NCBI RefSeq assembly: GCF_004137685.1 | Contig: NZ_QYBB01000020.1 | Coordinates: 1-64,000 of the forward strand | Length of the DNA: 64,000 nucleotides | Source of the DNA: Lichenibacterium minor | Lineage (GTDB): Bacteria > Pseudomonadota > Alphaproteobacteria > Rhizobiales > Beijerinckiaceae | Reading direction: 5' to 3' | Shown here: piece after piece, positions 10,765-19,479 of the stretch | Position numbering within the stretch: the stretch's first letter is position 1 | How the letters are laid out: the number at the start of each line of letters is the position of its first letter | Notes under the pieces: model-generated | What the model was told of the DNA's origin: nothing | Seen by the model: only the letters and a program-made list of their open reading frames with translations | Databases searched by the model: none | Program-made: the position numbers and the translations under genes

Positions 10765-12117
10765 ATGACCGACCAGGAACAGAACCGCTTCTCCGCCCGC
10801 GCGGCCCGCTATGCCCGCGTGGGTGCCAACGTCGGCGGGGTGGCGGCGAGGATGGCCGGGTCGCGGTTCTTCGGCGGCGAGGGCGACGCCGCCAATGCGG
10901 TGGCGCTCACCAAGGCGCTCGGCGGCCTCAAGGGCCCGCTGATGAAGGTGGCGCAGCTCCTGTCCACCATCCCGGACGCGATCCCGGCCGAATATGCCGA
11001 GGAACTCGCCAAGCTCCAGAACGAGGCCCCCCCGATGGGGGCCGCCTTCGTGCGCCGCCGCATGGCCGCCGAACTCGGCCTCGACTGGCAGAACCGGTTC
11101 CAAAGCTTCGACTTCAAGCCAGCCGCCGCGGCGTCGCTCGGCCAGGTGCATCGCGCCGTGTCGCCCGACGGGCTGCCGCTCGCCTGCAAGCTGCAATATC
11201 CCGACATGGCCTCGGCCGTCGAGGCCGACCTGAAGCAGCTCGACCTGCTGCTGGCGATCCAGCGGCGCATGAGCCCCGCCATCGACGCGCGCGAAGCCAT
11301 CAAGGAGATCGGCGCCCGCCTGCGCGAGGAGCTCGACTACAAGCGCGAAGCCAAGCACGCCGCCCTCTACGCGCTGATGCTCGACGGCGTCGACCAGGTC
11401 AGGGTGCCGAAGGTCGAGACGGAGCTGTCCACCGACCGCCTCCTCACCATGGAATGGCTCGACGGCCGCAAGCTCCTGTCCTTCAAGGACGAGCCGCTCG
11501 ACGTGCGCAACCGCATCGCGATCGCGATGTTCAAGGCGTGGTGGGTGCCGTTCAGCCATTACGGCGTGATCCACGGCGACCCGCACCTCGGCAACTACAC
11601 GGTGCGGACCGATGCGGCGACCGGCGAGGTCGCGGGCATGAACCTGCTCGACTACGGCTGCATCCGCGTGTTCCCGCCGAAGTTCGTCGGCGGGGTGGTC
11701 GACCTCTACGAGGGCCTGCGCCACGGCGACGGGGACCGCATCGTCCACGCCTACGAAACGTGGGGGTTCAAGAACCTCAGCCGGCCGCTCATCGACACGC
11801 TGAACATCTGGGCGGGCTTCATCTACGGGCCGATCCTCGACGACCGCGTCCGCACGGTGGCGGACGGCGTCGAGCCCGGCCAGTACGGCCGCAAGGAGGC
11901 CTTCCAGGTCCACCAAGCGCTGAAGCAGCACGGCGGCATCACGGTGCCGCGCGAGTTCGTCTTCATGGACCGGGCCGCGGTGGGCCTCGGCGCCGTATTC
12001 CTGCACCTGAAGGCCGAGCTGAACTTCTTCGCGCAGTTCAACGAGGCCATCGGCGGCTTCGACCAGAACGTCCTCGCCGACAAGCAGGCGGCGGCGCTCC
12101 GCACGGTCGGCCTGTGA
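10765..12117 (+). CDS. ABC1/ADCK (UbiB-like) atypical kinase
   Basis: This is a 450-residue member of the ABC1/UbiB/COQ8 protein-kinase-like family, involved in ubiquinone biosynthesis or lipid handling. Family signs are the N-terminal KxxQ region (LMKVAQLLSTIPDAIPAEY), the Ala-rich loop AAAASLGQVHRA that replaces a Gly-rich loop, the catalytic VIHGDPHLGN and the metal-binding LLDYG. The KxGQ motif reads KVAQ here, a variant seen in a non-UbiB alphaproteobacterial branch as far as I recall. There are no clear C-terminal membrane helices, unlike UbiB itself, so I do not name it ubiB. No ubiquinone genes are adjacent. Confidence 0.88.
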   Translation: MTDQEQNRFSARAARYARVGANVGGVAARMAGSRFFGGEGDAANAVALTKALGGLKGPLMKVAQLLSTIPDAIPAEYAEELAKLQNEAPPMGAAFVRRRMAAELGLDWQNRFQSFDFKPAAAASLGQVHRAVSPDGLPLACKLQYPDMASAVEADLKQLDLLLAIQRRMSPAIDAREAIKEIGARLREELDYKREAKHAALYALMLDGVDQVRVPKVETELSTDRLLTMEWLDGRKLLSFKDEPLDVRNRIAIAMFKAWWVPFSHYGVIHGDPHLGNYTVRTDAATGEVAGMNLLDYGCIRVFPPKFVGGVVDLYEGLRHGDGDRIVHAYETWGFKNLSRPLIDTLNIWAGFIYGPILDDRVRTVADGVEPGQYGRKEAFQVHQALKQHGGITVPREFVFMDRAAVGLGAVFLHLKAELNFFAQFNEAIGGFDQNVLADKQAAALRTVGL

Positions 12118-12246
12118 CGGGACGCGCCGCCTGCCGCGGCACGGCGCCAGCTTCCGGGGACGGGCGGGGGTCGAGCGCGGTGTCGCGGGGCGGAACCTCG
12201 GCGTCGCGCGACGTTTGACACCCGCCACCCTCCCGGACCTCGCCCC

Positions 12247-14088
12247 ATGCCCGCCCAGACCGACGACCTCGACCCCGCCGAGGAGCGCCGCGCCTTCGCG
12301 CTGCAGGACTATGCGGCGCTGGGCGACGGCCGCTCGGTGGCGTTGCTGGCGCCGGACGGCGCCGTGGCCTGGTGGTGCGTGCCCAACATCGATTCCGCGC
12401 CGCTGTTCGACACGCTGCTCGACCCCGATGCGGGCGGCTCCTTCGTGTTTCAGCCGGCCGATCCGTTCAGCGCCGAGCGGCGATACCGCGAAGACAGCAA
12501 CGTGCTGGACACGACCTTCACCTGCGCGTCCGGGGTGGCGCGGGTGACGGAATCCATGAACAGCACGCTGGCGGGCCGCCTGCCCTGGTGCGAGCTGGCG
12601 CGGCGGGTGGAGGTCGTCTCGGGCTCCGTGCGGATGCGGGCCAAGCTGGTCTTCGGCACGCGCGGCGACGAGGTGTCGCCGTGGCTGCAGCCGAACCCCA
12701 ACGGCTGCATCTTCCACGTCGGGCCGGTGCTGGGCCTGTTCCGCGCCACCCCCAACATGGCGATCCTGCGCGAGGAGGACCGGACGATCGTGGCGGAAGG
12801 CACGCTCCACGCGGGCGAGCGGGGCCTGGTGGCGATCGTGGCGGGTGAGGACGAGCCGCTCGGCGTTCCGCCGACCGCCGACATGGACGCCCGCATCGAC
12901 CTGTCGGACGAGGCGTGGCGCTCCTGGGCGCACGGGTTGCGCTACGACGGACCGCACCGCGAATCCGTGCGGCGCAGCGCCCTGATGCTGAAGCTGCTGC
13001 TGTTCTCGCCCTCCGGCGCCATCGCGGCGGCCGCCACGACGTCGCTGCCGGAGCGCATCGGCGGCCCCAAGAACTACGATTACCGCTACGCCTGGATCCG
13101 CGACGCCAGCTACACGCTGGCGGCCTTCCTGCGGCTCGGCGTCATCCCGGAAAGCAAGGCGGCCTTCACCTGGCTGATCCACCGGCTCGGCGAAACGGGC
13201 GCCAAGGTGTGCTACCGGCTCGACGGCGCCCCGGTGCCGCCCGTGCGTGAGATCGACCTGCCGGGCTACGGGGGATCCCGCCCCGTGGTCACCGGCAACC
13301 TCGCCGCCGACCAGCACCAGCACGGCATCTACGGCGACATCTTCGAGGCGGCCTCGCTGTTCGTCGGGGCCGGCAACGTGCTCGACGGGCCGAGCGGCTT
13401 CGTTCTGTCCCGGCTCGCCGACGAATGCGCCGACCGGTGGCGCCAGAAGGACGCCGGGATGTGGGAGCTGCAGGATCCGCAGCACTACACCATGTCCAAG
13501 GTGAGCTGCTGGCAGGCGCTGGCGCGGGCGGTGGAGCTGGCCGAGGCCGGCCACATCCCTTCGAGCTGCGTGCCGCGCTGGTCGCGCGAGCGCGACCGCG
13601 TCGCCGCCTGGGTGGACGAGCACTGCTGGTCCGAGCGGAAGCGGGCCTACACGTTCCACGCCGGCACGGAGCGCCTCGACGCTTCGCTGGCGCTGGCGGC
13701 ACGGTTCGGCTTCGAGCGGCCCGAGCGCCTGTCCTCGACCCTCGACGCCATCCGGCGCGAGCTCGGCACCGGGCCGCACCTGTGGAGCCGGGGGCCGTGG
13801 CTCCACCGCTATTCGGGGGCCGAGAAGGAGGAAGGCGCCTTCCTGGCCTGCACGTTCTGGCTGGCGGAAGCCTATGCGGAGCTCGGGCGGCGCGACGAGG
13901 CCGTCGCGCTGATGGACGAGGCCTTGGCGGCCCTGCCGTCGGGCGTCGGCGTGCTCGCCGAGATGGTGGACCCGAAGACGGGCGACTTCCTCGGCAACCT
14001 GCCCCAGGGCCTCAGCCACCTAGCCCTCATCCACGCCGCCATCTCGCTCGACGGGGGGATCCGGCGCGGCGGCGATGGGCGGGGGTGA
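12247..14088 (+). CDS. Glycoside hydrolase family 15 protein (glucoamylase/trehalase-like)
   Basis: GH15 enzymes are inverting alpha-glucosidases acting on starch fragments or trehalose. In this 613-residue protein the N-terminal beta-sandwich (about 1-240) is followed by the alpha/alpha barrel. The diagnostic KNYDYRYAWIRDASYTLAAF, an RDAS segment in the active site, lies near residues 277-296, with LAADQHQHGIYGDI and YSGAEKEEGAFLACTFWLAEAYA further on; the two acidic residues of the latter fit the catalytic region. There is no signal peptide, so a cytoplasmic role such as storage glucan or trehalose turnover is likely. A GGAAC-N15-CGTT sequence upstream resembles an EcfG promoter but the spacing is one base short. 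Confidence 0.88.
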   Translation: MPAQTDDLDPAEERRAFALQDYAALGDGRSVALLAPDGAVAWWCVPNIDSAPLFDTLLDPDAGGSFVFQPADPFSAERRYREDSNVLDTTFTCASGVARVTESMNSTLAGRLPWCELARRVEVVSGSVRMRAKLVFGTRGDEVSPWLQPNPNGCIFHVGPVLGLFRATPNMAILREEDRTIVAEGTLHAGERGLVAIVAGEDEPLGVPPTADMDARIDLSDEAWRSWAHGLRYDGPHRESVRRSALMLKLLLFSPSGAIAAAATTSLPERIGGPKNYDYRYAWIRDASYTLAAFLRLGVIPESKAAFTWLIHRLGETGAKVCYRLDGAPVPPVREIDLPGYGGSRPVVTGNLAADQHQHGIYGDIFEAASLFVGAGNVLDGPSGFVLSRLADECADRWRQKDAGMWELQDPQHYTMSKVSCWQALARAVELAEAGHIPSSCVPRWSRERDRVAAWVDEHCWSERKRAYTFHAGTERLDASLALAARFGFERPERLSSTLDAIRRELGTGPHLWSRGPWLHRYSGAEKEEGAFLACTFWLAEAYAELGRRDEAVALMDEALAALPSGVGVLAEMVDPKTGDFLGNLPQGLSHLALIHAAISLDGGIRRGGDGRG

Positions 14089-14096
14089 GGGGCGGC

Positions 14097-14879
14097 TCAC
14101 GCCACCGTGTATCCCCCGTCGATCACCAGCACCTGCCCGGTGTGGTAGTCGGACGCGCGGCTCATCAGGTAGACCGCGATGCCGCCGAAGTCCTCCGGCC
14201 GGCCGAAGCGGCGGGCCGGGATGCGCGGCAGGCTGTTCGCCACGAACTTCGGGTTGGCCATCAGCCCCGCCGTCATGTCGCTCTCGATCCAGCCCGGCAG
14301 GATGGCGTTGGCGGTGACGCCGTGGCGCGCGAGCTCCACCGCCAGGGCCCGCACCAGCGCGTTCAGCGCCCCCTTGGTGGCGCCGTAATGCTCGTTGCGG
14401 GCGGCGCCGAGGATCGACGCCACGCTCGACGTCGCGACGAGCCGCCCGAAGGCGTCGCCGCCCGCGGCCCGCTCCGCCATGTGGCGGCCCGCCGCCCGGA
14501 AGGCGTTCACGACGCCGTCGAGGTTGACCGCGAAGGCGTCGCGCCATTCGGCGGGCTCGCGCTCCAGGAAGGAGCGCCGCCCCCCGCCCGAGATCCCGGC
14601 GTTGGCGAACACCCCGTCGACCCGGCCGAAGCGCGCCAGCACGGCGTCGAAGCCCTCCTGCACGGAACCGGGATCGGCCACGTCGCAGAGCCGCGCGTCG
14701 ACCGAAGCGCCCCCGGCCGACAGAGCCGCCACCGCGGCGGCGTTCTTGCCCGCGTCGCGGCCCCACACCGACACGGCGCAGCCGGCCGTCACGAGCGCCC
14801 GCGCCATGCCGAGCCCGATGCCGCCGTTGCCGCCCGTCACGATCGCCACCCGGCCGCCGAGGTCGAAGGGTCCCGCCAT
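14097..14879 (-). CDS. Short-chain dehydrogenase/reductase
   Basis: This is a classical SDR of 260 residues. The NAD(P)-binding TGGNGGIGLGMA lies at about 16-27, NAG in ANAGISGGG, and the catalytic Ser in VATSSVAS with Y-x3-K as YGATKGAL; the C-terminus ends VIDGGYTVA. The substrate cannot be read from sequence. GGAG lies 8 bases before the ATG. A second SDR gene lies upstream on the same strand after a 63-base gap, and the pair probably forms an operon. Both resemble FabG-type 3-oxoacyl reductases and glucose dehydrogenases, so a lipid or polyol substrate is possible. Confidence 0.88.
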   Translation of the reverse strand: MAGPFDLGGRVAIVTGGNGGIGLGMARALVTAGCAVSVWGRDAGKNAAAVAALSAGGASVDARLCDVADPGSVQEGFDAVLARFGRVDGVFANAGISGGGRRSFLEREPAEWRDAFAVNLDGVVNAFRAAGRHMAERAAGGDAFGRLVATSSVASILGAARNEHYGATKGALNALVRALAVELARHGVTANAILPGWIESDMTAGLMANPKFVANSLPRIPARRFGRPEDFGGIAVYLMSRASDYHTGQVLVIDGGYTVA

Positions 14880-14942
14880 GATGCTCTCCTCGCGGGGCTC
14901 CGCCCCACCCACGCCGAAGGCCGGAGGCCTCGAATCCGATGT

Positions 14943-15707
14943 TCAGATCGTCACGCCGCCGTCGATGACGATCGCCTGGCCGGTGCAGTAGCGCGACGCG
15001 TCGGAGGCCAGGAACACGGCCGCGCCGGCGATCTCGTCGGGCTCGCCGATGCGGCCGAGCGGCGTGCCCTTGAGCCGCTCCGCCAGCGCCGCCTCGTCTT
15101 CCCACAGCGCGCGGGCGAAATCGGTGCGGATCAGCCCGGGACAGATGCAGTTGACCCTGACGTTGCGCGCCCCGAACTCCACCGCGTAGTTGCGGGCGAG
15201 CTGCAGGTCGGCCGCCTTCGACACGTTGTAGGCGCCGATCACCGGCGAGCCGCGCAGCCCCCCGATCGACGACACGACCACGATGGAGCCGCCCCCGCGC
15301 GCCGCCATGCCGGGCGCCACGCGCTGGATCAGCCAATGGTTGGACAGCACGTTGTTGTCGAGGATCTTGCGGAACTGCGCGTCGCCGATCCCCGCGAGCG
15401 GCCCGTAATAGGGGTTCGAGGCCGCGTTGCAGACCAGCACGTCGACCGGCCCGAAACCCGCCTCCGTCTCGTCCACGAGGCGCGAAAGGTCGTCCTTCGA
15501 CGAGATGCTGGCCTCGACCGCCAGGGCCCGGCCCGGCCCGCGGGCGGCTTCGACCTCGTCGACGACGGCCTGGCAGGCGTCTCGGTGGCGGGACGACACC
15601 ACCACGCGGGCGCCGTGCTCGGCCAGCCGCAGCGCGACGGCGCGCCCGATCCCGCGGGACGCCCCCGTCACCACCGCGACCTTGCCGGTGAGATCGAACA
15701 GCGACAT
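14943..15707 (-). CDS. Short-chain dehydrogenase/reductase
   Basis: Classical SDR of 254 residues with TGASRGIGRAVA (about 15-26), the NAAS variant of the NAG motif, the catalytic Ser in VVSSIGG, and YNVSK for the YxxxK pair. The C-terminal TGQAIVIDGGVTI is typical. It is distinct from its downstream neighbour (limited identity outside the motifs), so it is not a recent duplication. It is transcribed divergently from the ThiE-like gene across 150 bases. The substrate is unknown. Confidence 0.88.
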   Translation of the reverse strand: MSLFDLTGKVAVVTGASRGIGRAVALRLAEHGARVVVSSRHRDACQAVVDEVEAARGPGRALAVEASISSKDDLSRLVDETEAGFGPVDVLVCNAASNPYYGPLAGIGDAQFRKILDNNVLSNHWLIQRVAPGMAARGGGSIVVVSSIGGLRGSPVIGAYNVSKAADLQLARNYAVEFGARNVRVNCICPGLIRTDFARALWEDEAALAERLKGTPLGRIGEPDEIAGAAVFLASDASRYCTGQAIVIDGGVTI

Positions 15708-15859
15708 GGGGGCCTCCCGGGCGACGGGCTTCGGACGGCCCGCGATCCGGGGAGGATGCCCGCTCCCGCGCGCCGGGTCGAGGGCCCGGCCCGCGGGAGT
15801 CGCGGTTTCGCCGGAATCCGTGCAGATAAGCGCGTCGTCCTTTCGCGAAGCCCCGTCCC

Positions 15860-16516
15860 ATGACCGAACCCCGCACCCGGCTCTTCCTCGTCACCGCACC
15901 GGCGTCCTCCGCCGAGGCCGCCCGGCCCGCGATCGAGGCCGCGCTCGGCGCCGGCGACGTCGCCTGCGTGCTGCTGCGCCTCGCCGCGTCCTCCGAGCGG
16001 GACCGCAAGGAGGTGGTGCGGGCGCTGGCCCCCCTGGTCCAGGACCGCGGGGCCGCGCTGCTGCTCGAGAACCCGCGCCTCGTCGCCCACACGGGCGCCG
16101 ACGGCACCCACGCGGCGGGGGCCGACGACGCCCTCGCGGCGGCGCTCGACAGCATGAAGCCGGACCGCATCGCCGGCGCCGGGGGGCTCGGCTCGCGCGA
16201 CGACGCCATGCGGGCCGGCGAAGCGGGCGCCGACTACGTGATGCTCGGCGACGCCGGCTTCGCCGCCGAGGGGCCCGCGCCCGCCGACGTCCTCGACGAG
16301 GTCGGCTGGTGGGCGGAGATCTTCAACGTGCCCTGCGTGGGCTTCGCCCGCTCGCTCGCCGAGGTCGAAGGCCTGGGCCTGACGGGGGCGGAGTTCGTGG
16401 CGCTCGGCGCGGCCGTTTGGGACGACCCGCGCGGCCCGGCGGCCGCCGTCGCCGAAGCCCGGGCCGCCCTCGACCGCGCCGAGGCCGCGCTCGCCGCCGA
16501 AGAGGTCGAGGCTTGA
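15860..16516 (+). CDS. Thiamine phosphate synthase-like protein
   Basis: A 218-residue TIM-barrel protein of the ThiE/TenI family. The pattern of ThiE is recognisable (LLENPRLVAHTGADGTHAAG in place of the canonical INDR...GADGVHLGQ, then AGADYVMLGDAG and the C-terminal helix). Several substrate residues differ from true ThiE: the NDR motif is missing, and the glycine-rich phosphate loop is altered. It is therefore probably a divergent paralogue, known from other Rhizobiales, and may not make thiamine phosphate. It overlaps the start of the following Sel1-repeat gene, implying translational coupling. Confidence 0.75.
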   Translation: MTEPRTRLFLVTAPASSAEAARPAIEAALGAGDVACVLLRLAASSERDRKEVVRALAPLVQDRGAALLLENPRLVAHTGADGTHAAGADDALAAALDSMKPDRIAGAGGLGSRDDAMRAGEAGADYVMLGDAGFAAEGPAPADVLDEVGWWAEIFNVPCVGFARSLAEVEGLGLTGAEFVALGAAVWDDPRGPAAAVAEARAALDRAEAALAAEEVEA

Positions 16517-17532
16517 GCCGGCGCTCCTCCGCCCTGCTGATCCTCCTCGCGGCGTCGCCCGCCGCCGCGGCGCCGCCGCCGCTCTTCGCCGGGGGAGCCG
16601 CGGTCGCTCCGCCGGCCGCCGCCGCGGCGCCCGTCCCCTTCCTGCCTTCCACAACGAGCCCCGGCGCCGCTTCGGCCCCCGGCCGCCCGGGCGTGCCCGA
16701 ATCCGACAAGCCGTACGGCGCCTTCCAGCGCGGCTACTTCGCCACCGCGCTGGCACAGGCGACCGAGCGCCTGGCCAAGGACCCGAAGGACGGGGCCGCC
16801 ATGGAGCTGATCGGCGAAATCTACAGCCAGGGCCTCGCCGTGCGCGAGGACGCCGCCGAAGCGGACCGCTGGTTCAAGCTGGCCGCCGACAACGGCGACC
16901 GCCAGGGCAGCTTCTCCTACGGCCTCGCGCTGCTGCGCGGCACGGGCGTGCCGAAGAGCGTGCCGGCCGCCCTGCCCTACCTCGAGAAGGCGGCCGCGGC
17001 GGGCCATCCCGGCGCGCTCTACAACCTCGGCGTCGTGACGCTCCAGGCCGACGTGAACACGCGCGACTACGTCAAGGCCGCATCCTATTTCGCGCGCGCC
17101 GCCGACCTCGGCGACGTCGACGCCACCTACGCGCTCGGCAACCTGTACAAGGCCGGCGAGGGGGTGCCGCGCGAGCCCGCGCGCGCCGCGTCCCTGTTCA
17201 AGGCTGCGGCGGACCAGCGCGACGTCGCCGCCCAGCTCGACTACGGCATCGCGCTGTTCAACGGCGAGGGCGTGCCCCGGGACGAGGCCGCGGCCGCGCG
17301 CTACTTCCGCATGGCCGCCTATGCGGGGAACCCCGTGGCGGCGAACCGGCTGGCGCGGCTCTACGCGGCGGGCCGGGGCGTGCGCCGGGACGGCGTCGCG
17401 GCCGCGCGCTGGCACCTGCTCGCCCGCGCCGCCGGCGTGTCCGACCCCTGGCTCGACGGCGTGCTGGCGGGCCTCGCCCCGGCCGACCGGGCCAAGGTCG
17501 AGGACGGGCTGCACGACACGCTGGCGAACTGA
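16513..17532 (+). CDS. Exported Sel1-repeat (TPR-like) protein
   Basis: The 339-residue protein begins with a signal peptide (SRRSSALLILLAASPAAAA) and a Pro/Ala-rich stretch to about residue 65. At least five to six Sel1-like repeats follow, with alternating units such as AEADRWFKLAADNGDRQGSF, GHPGALYNLGVVTL, GDVDATYALGNLYKAGEGVP and NPVAANRLARLYAAGRGV. Sel1 repeats form a solenoid that binds partner proteins. The TTG start overlaps the TGA stop of the upstream gene (TTGA) and follows a GAGG. The role is unknown; it could be a periplasmic scaffold. Confidence 0.82.
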   Translation: MSRRSSALLILLAASPAAAAPPPLFAGGAAVAPPAAAAAPVPFLPSTTSPGAASAPGRPGVPESDKPYGAFQRGYFATALAQATERLAKDPKDGAAMELIGEIYSQGLAVREDAAEADRWFKLAADNGDRQGSFSYGLALLRGTGVPKSVPAALPYLEKAAAAGHPGALYNLGVVTLQADVNTRDYVKAASYFARAADLGDVDATYALGNLYKAGEGVPREPARAASLFKAAADQRDVAAQLDYGIALFNGEGVPRDEAAAARYFRMAAYAGNPVAANRLARLYAAGRGVRRDGVAAARWHLLARAAGVSDPWLDGVLAGLAPADRAKVEDGLHDTLAN

Positions 17533-17693
17533 GGCGAGGCCGGCGCTCCCGCGGGCCGCGGGCCGCCGGCCCCGGCGCCCGGCCGGGACGGGCTGGTCTG
17601 CGGCGCCGAGGCTTGCCCCACCGGCGCTTTCGGTCCACTTGCGGAGGCAAGGCGCACGACCCCACCCCCTCCTTTCCCCCCGCAGGCCCTTCG

Positions 17694-18488
17694 ATGATCC
17701 GCTCCGCCCTGATGAACGTCATGACCGCCGCCGTGCTCAAGGCCGGGCGCGGGCTGAAGCGCGACCTCGGCGAGATCGAGAACCTGCAGGTGTCCGTGAA
17801 GGGGCCCGGCGATTTCGTCACCGCCGCCGACAAGCGCGCCGAGAAGACGATCTTCGAGGAGCTGTCCAGGGTCCGGCCCGGATACGGCTTCGTCATGGAG
17901 GAGGGCGGCCGCGTCGAGGGCACGGACCGCAGCCACACCTGGCACATCGACCCGCTCGACGGCACCACCAACTTCCTCCACGGCGTGCCGGTCTTCGCCG
18001 TGTCGGTGGGGCTCGAACGCGAAGGCCAGATCGTCGCCGGCGTGGTCTACAACCCCGCCACCGACGACATGTATTTCGCCGAGCGCGGCCAGGGCGCCTA
18101 CCTCAACAACCGCCGCCTGCGCGTCGCGGCGCGCCGCGACATCGCCGAAGCGCTCGTGGGCTGCGGCATCCCGGCGCTCGGCCGGGCGTCGCTGCACCCG
18201 CGCTTCAAGGCCGAAATGGCCGAGGTGATGGCGCGGGCCGGGGTGCTGCGCCGCTTCGGCGCCGCGGCGCTCGACCTCGCCTACGTGGCGGCCGGCTCCT
18301 GCGACGCCTATTGGGAGCGGGGCGTGAAGTCCTGGGACGTGGCGGCGGGCGCGCTGCTGGTGCGCGAGGCCGGCGGCTTCGTGACCACGGTCGACGGCGG
18401 CGACGACCTGCTCGGCGCGGGCTCGATCCTCGCCGGCAACGAGCACATGCACCGCGTCATGCTCGACATCCTGCGCCGCGTGCGCTGA
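17694..18488 (+). CDS. suhB: Inositol monophosphatase family protein (SuhB-like)
   Basis: Magnesium-dependent, lithium-sensitive phosphatase family (inositol-1-phosphatase, SuhB, CysQ relatives). The metal-binding motifs are all present in the 264-residue protein: the acidic pair in GFVMEEGG, WHIDPLDGTTNFLHG, and the C-terminal WDVAAGALLVREAGG. The NFLHG end of the second motif and the overall length favour SuhB/IMPase rather than CysQ. The ATG at 17694 gives the usual N-terminus MIRSALMNVMTAAVLKAGR. A hairpin follows the stop codon. Confidence 0.9.
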   Translation: MIRSALMNVMTAAVLKAGRGLKRDLGEIENLQVSVKGPGDFVTAADKRAEKTIFEELSRVRPGYGFVMEEGGRVEGTDRSHTWHIDPLDGTTNFLHGVPVFAVSVGLEREGQIVAGVVYNPATDDMYFAERGQGAYLNNRRLRVAARRDIAEALVGCGIPALGRASLHPRFKAEMAEVMARAGVLRRFGAAALDLAYVAAGSCDAYWERGVKSWDVAAGALLVREAGGFVTTVDGGDDLLGAGSILAGNEHMHRVMLDILRRVR

Positions 18489-18519
18489 CCCGCGGGCCGG
18501 TCGCCGGAGCGCGCCGCGA

Positions 18520-18541
18520 CGGAGATGCGCCGGCATCTCCG
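18520..18541. terminator. Bidirectional terminator between suhB and fliM
   Basis: GGAGATGC at 18521-18528 pairs with GCATCTCC at 18533-18540 around GCCG; one further C-G pair closes it outside. It lies between the convergent suhB and fliM stop codons. Confidence 0.6.
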
Positions 18542-18551
18542 CCGCCCGGCT

Positions 18552-19478
18552 TCAAAGCTCCGCCAGGGCCGCCGGCACGGGTTCGTCGATCCGCACCGTG
18601 TAATGGCCGCCGGATTGGCCGAGGTCGCAGCGGAACAGGTCCCGCCCCTCGCACACGAGCCGCACGTCCTGCGCGGCGTCGCGCGGCAGCGTCACCACTT
18701 GGCCGACCTTCAGCGCCGCCAGGGCGCCCAGCGTCATCCGGTCGAGCTCGACGAGGGCGGACAGCGTCATCGGCGCCCGTGACACCTGCCCTTCCAGCCG
18801 CTCCGACCAGCGCGGGTCCGTGTTCTCCGGCTCGTCGGCGGGCAGCACCGCCAGCCGCTCGGCGAAGCCGTCGAGCGCCGCGCGGGCGGCCACGAGGTCG
18901 ATCTCGGCCGTCCGGCCGAGCGCCCGGAGCGTCAGCGTCGCCACCACCACGGCGGCGTTGGGGCGCCCCAGGAAGGCGAGGTCGGGTTTCTGCTGCACGC
19001 GCTCGAAGACGAAGGACGAGGGCAGGACGTCGGCGAAGCCGGCCTTGAGCGCGTCCGTCGCCTGCACGGCGATCACTTCCGCGATGCGCCGTTCGACCGC
19101 CGTCAGCGGCCCCGTCGGCGCGCCCTCCTCGTCGCCGTCGTCACCGCCGAACAGGGCTTCCACGACGGCGGACACGAAGGCCCGGTCGAACTGCAGCGCG
19201 ATCTCCGTCCCCCAACCGGGCGCGTCGAGCACGGCGAACACGGGCTCGCGCCCGCGGCGCAGCGGCAGGGATGCCACCCGCGCCTCCGCCAGCCCCGAGA
19301 AAGCGAAGGCGGCCGGCGCCGCGGTGAGCGCCCCGAAGCCGTCCGTCCAGGCGGCGGCGACGAGGCTCATCGCTTCCCCGAACAGCGGCATGCGGGCGCC
19401 GAGGCTCGGGGCGGCCCGGTCGAACCAGCGCCGCGGCGCCTGGGAGGACGGGTCGAGCGGGGTCGAAAGCGCCGTCAC
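18552..19478 (-). CDS. fliM: Flagellar motor switch protein FliM
   Basis: FliM is the C-ring protein that binds phosphorylated CheY and sets rotation direction. The 308-residue protein has a central CheC-like domain (about 40-215) and a C-terminal SpoA/FliN-like domain (about 225-305) with MTLSALVELDRMTLGALAALKVGQVVTLP. The start is GTG two bases after the motA stop codon, so the two are coupled. The N-terminal CheY-binding peptide of enteric FliM is not obvious, as in other alphaproteobacteria. fliN and fliG, which normally follow, are absent; suhB occupies that side on the opposite strand. Confidence 0.85.
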   Translation of the reverse strand: MTALSTPLDPSSQAPRRWFDRAAPSLGARMPLFGEAMSLVAAAWTDGFGALTAAPAAFAFSGLAEARVASLPLRRGREPVFAVLDAPGWGTEIALQFDRAFVSAVVEALFGGDDGDEEGAPTGPLTAVERRIAEVIAVQATDALKAGFADVLPSSFVFERVQQKPDLAFLGRPNAAVVVATLTLRALGRTAEIDLVAARAALDGFAERLAVLPADEPENTDPRWSERLEGQVSRAPMTLSALVELDRMTLGALAALKVGQVVTLPRDAAQDVRLVCEGRDLFRCDLGQSGGHYTVRIDEPVPAALAEL

Positions 19479-19479
19479 G

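Noticed and set aside
12192..12215. GGAAC-N15-CGTT before the GH15 gene as an EcfG promoter
   Set aside because: The spacing is 15, one short of the 16-17 consensus; it is mentioned only in the gene entry.
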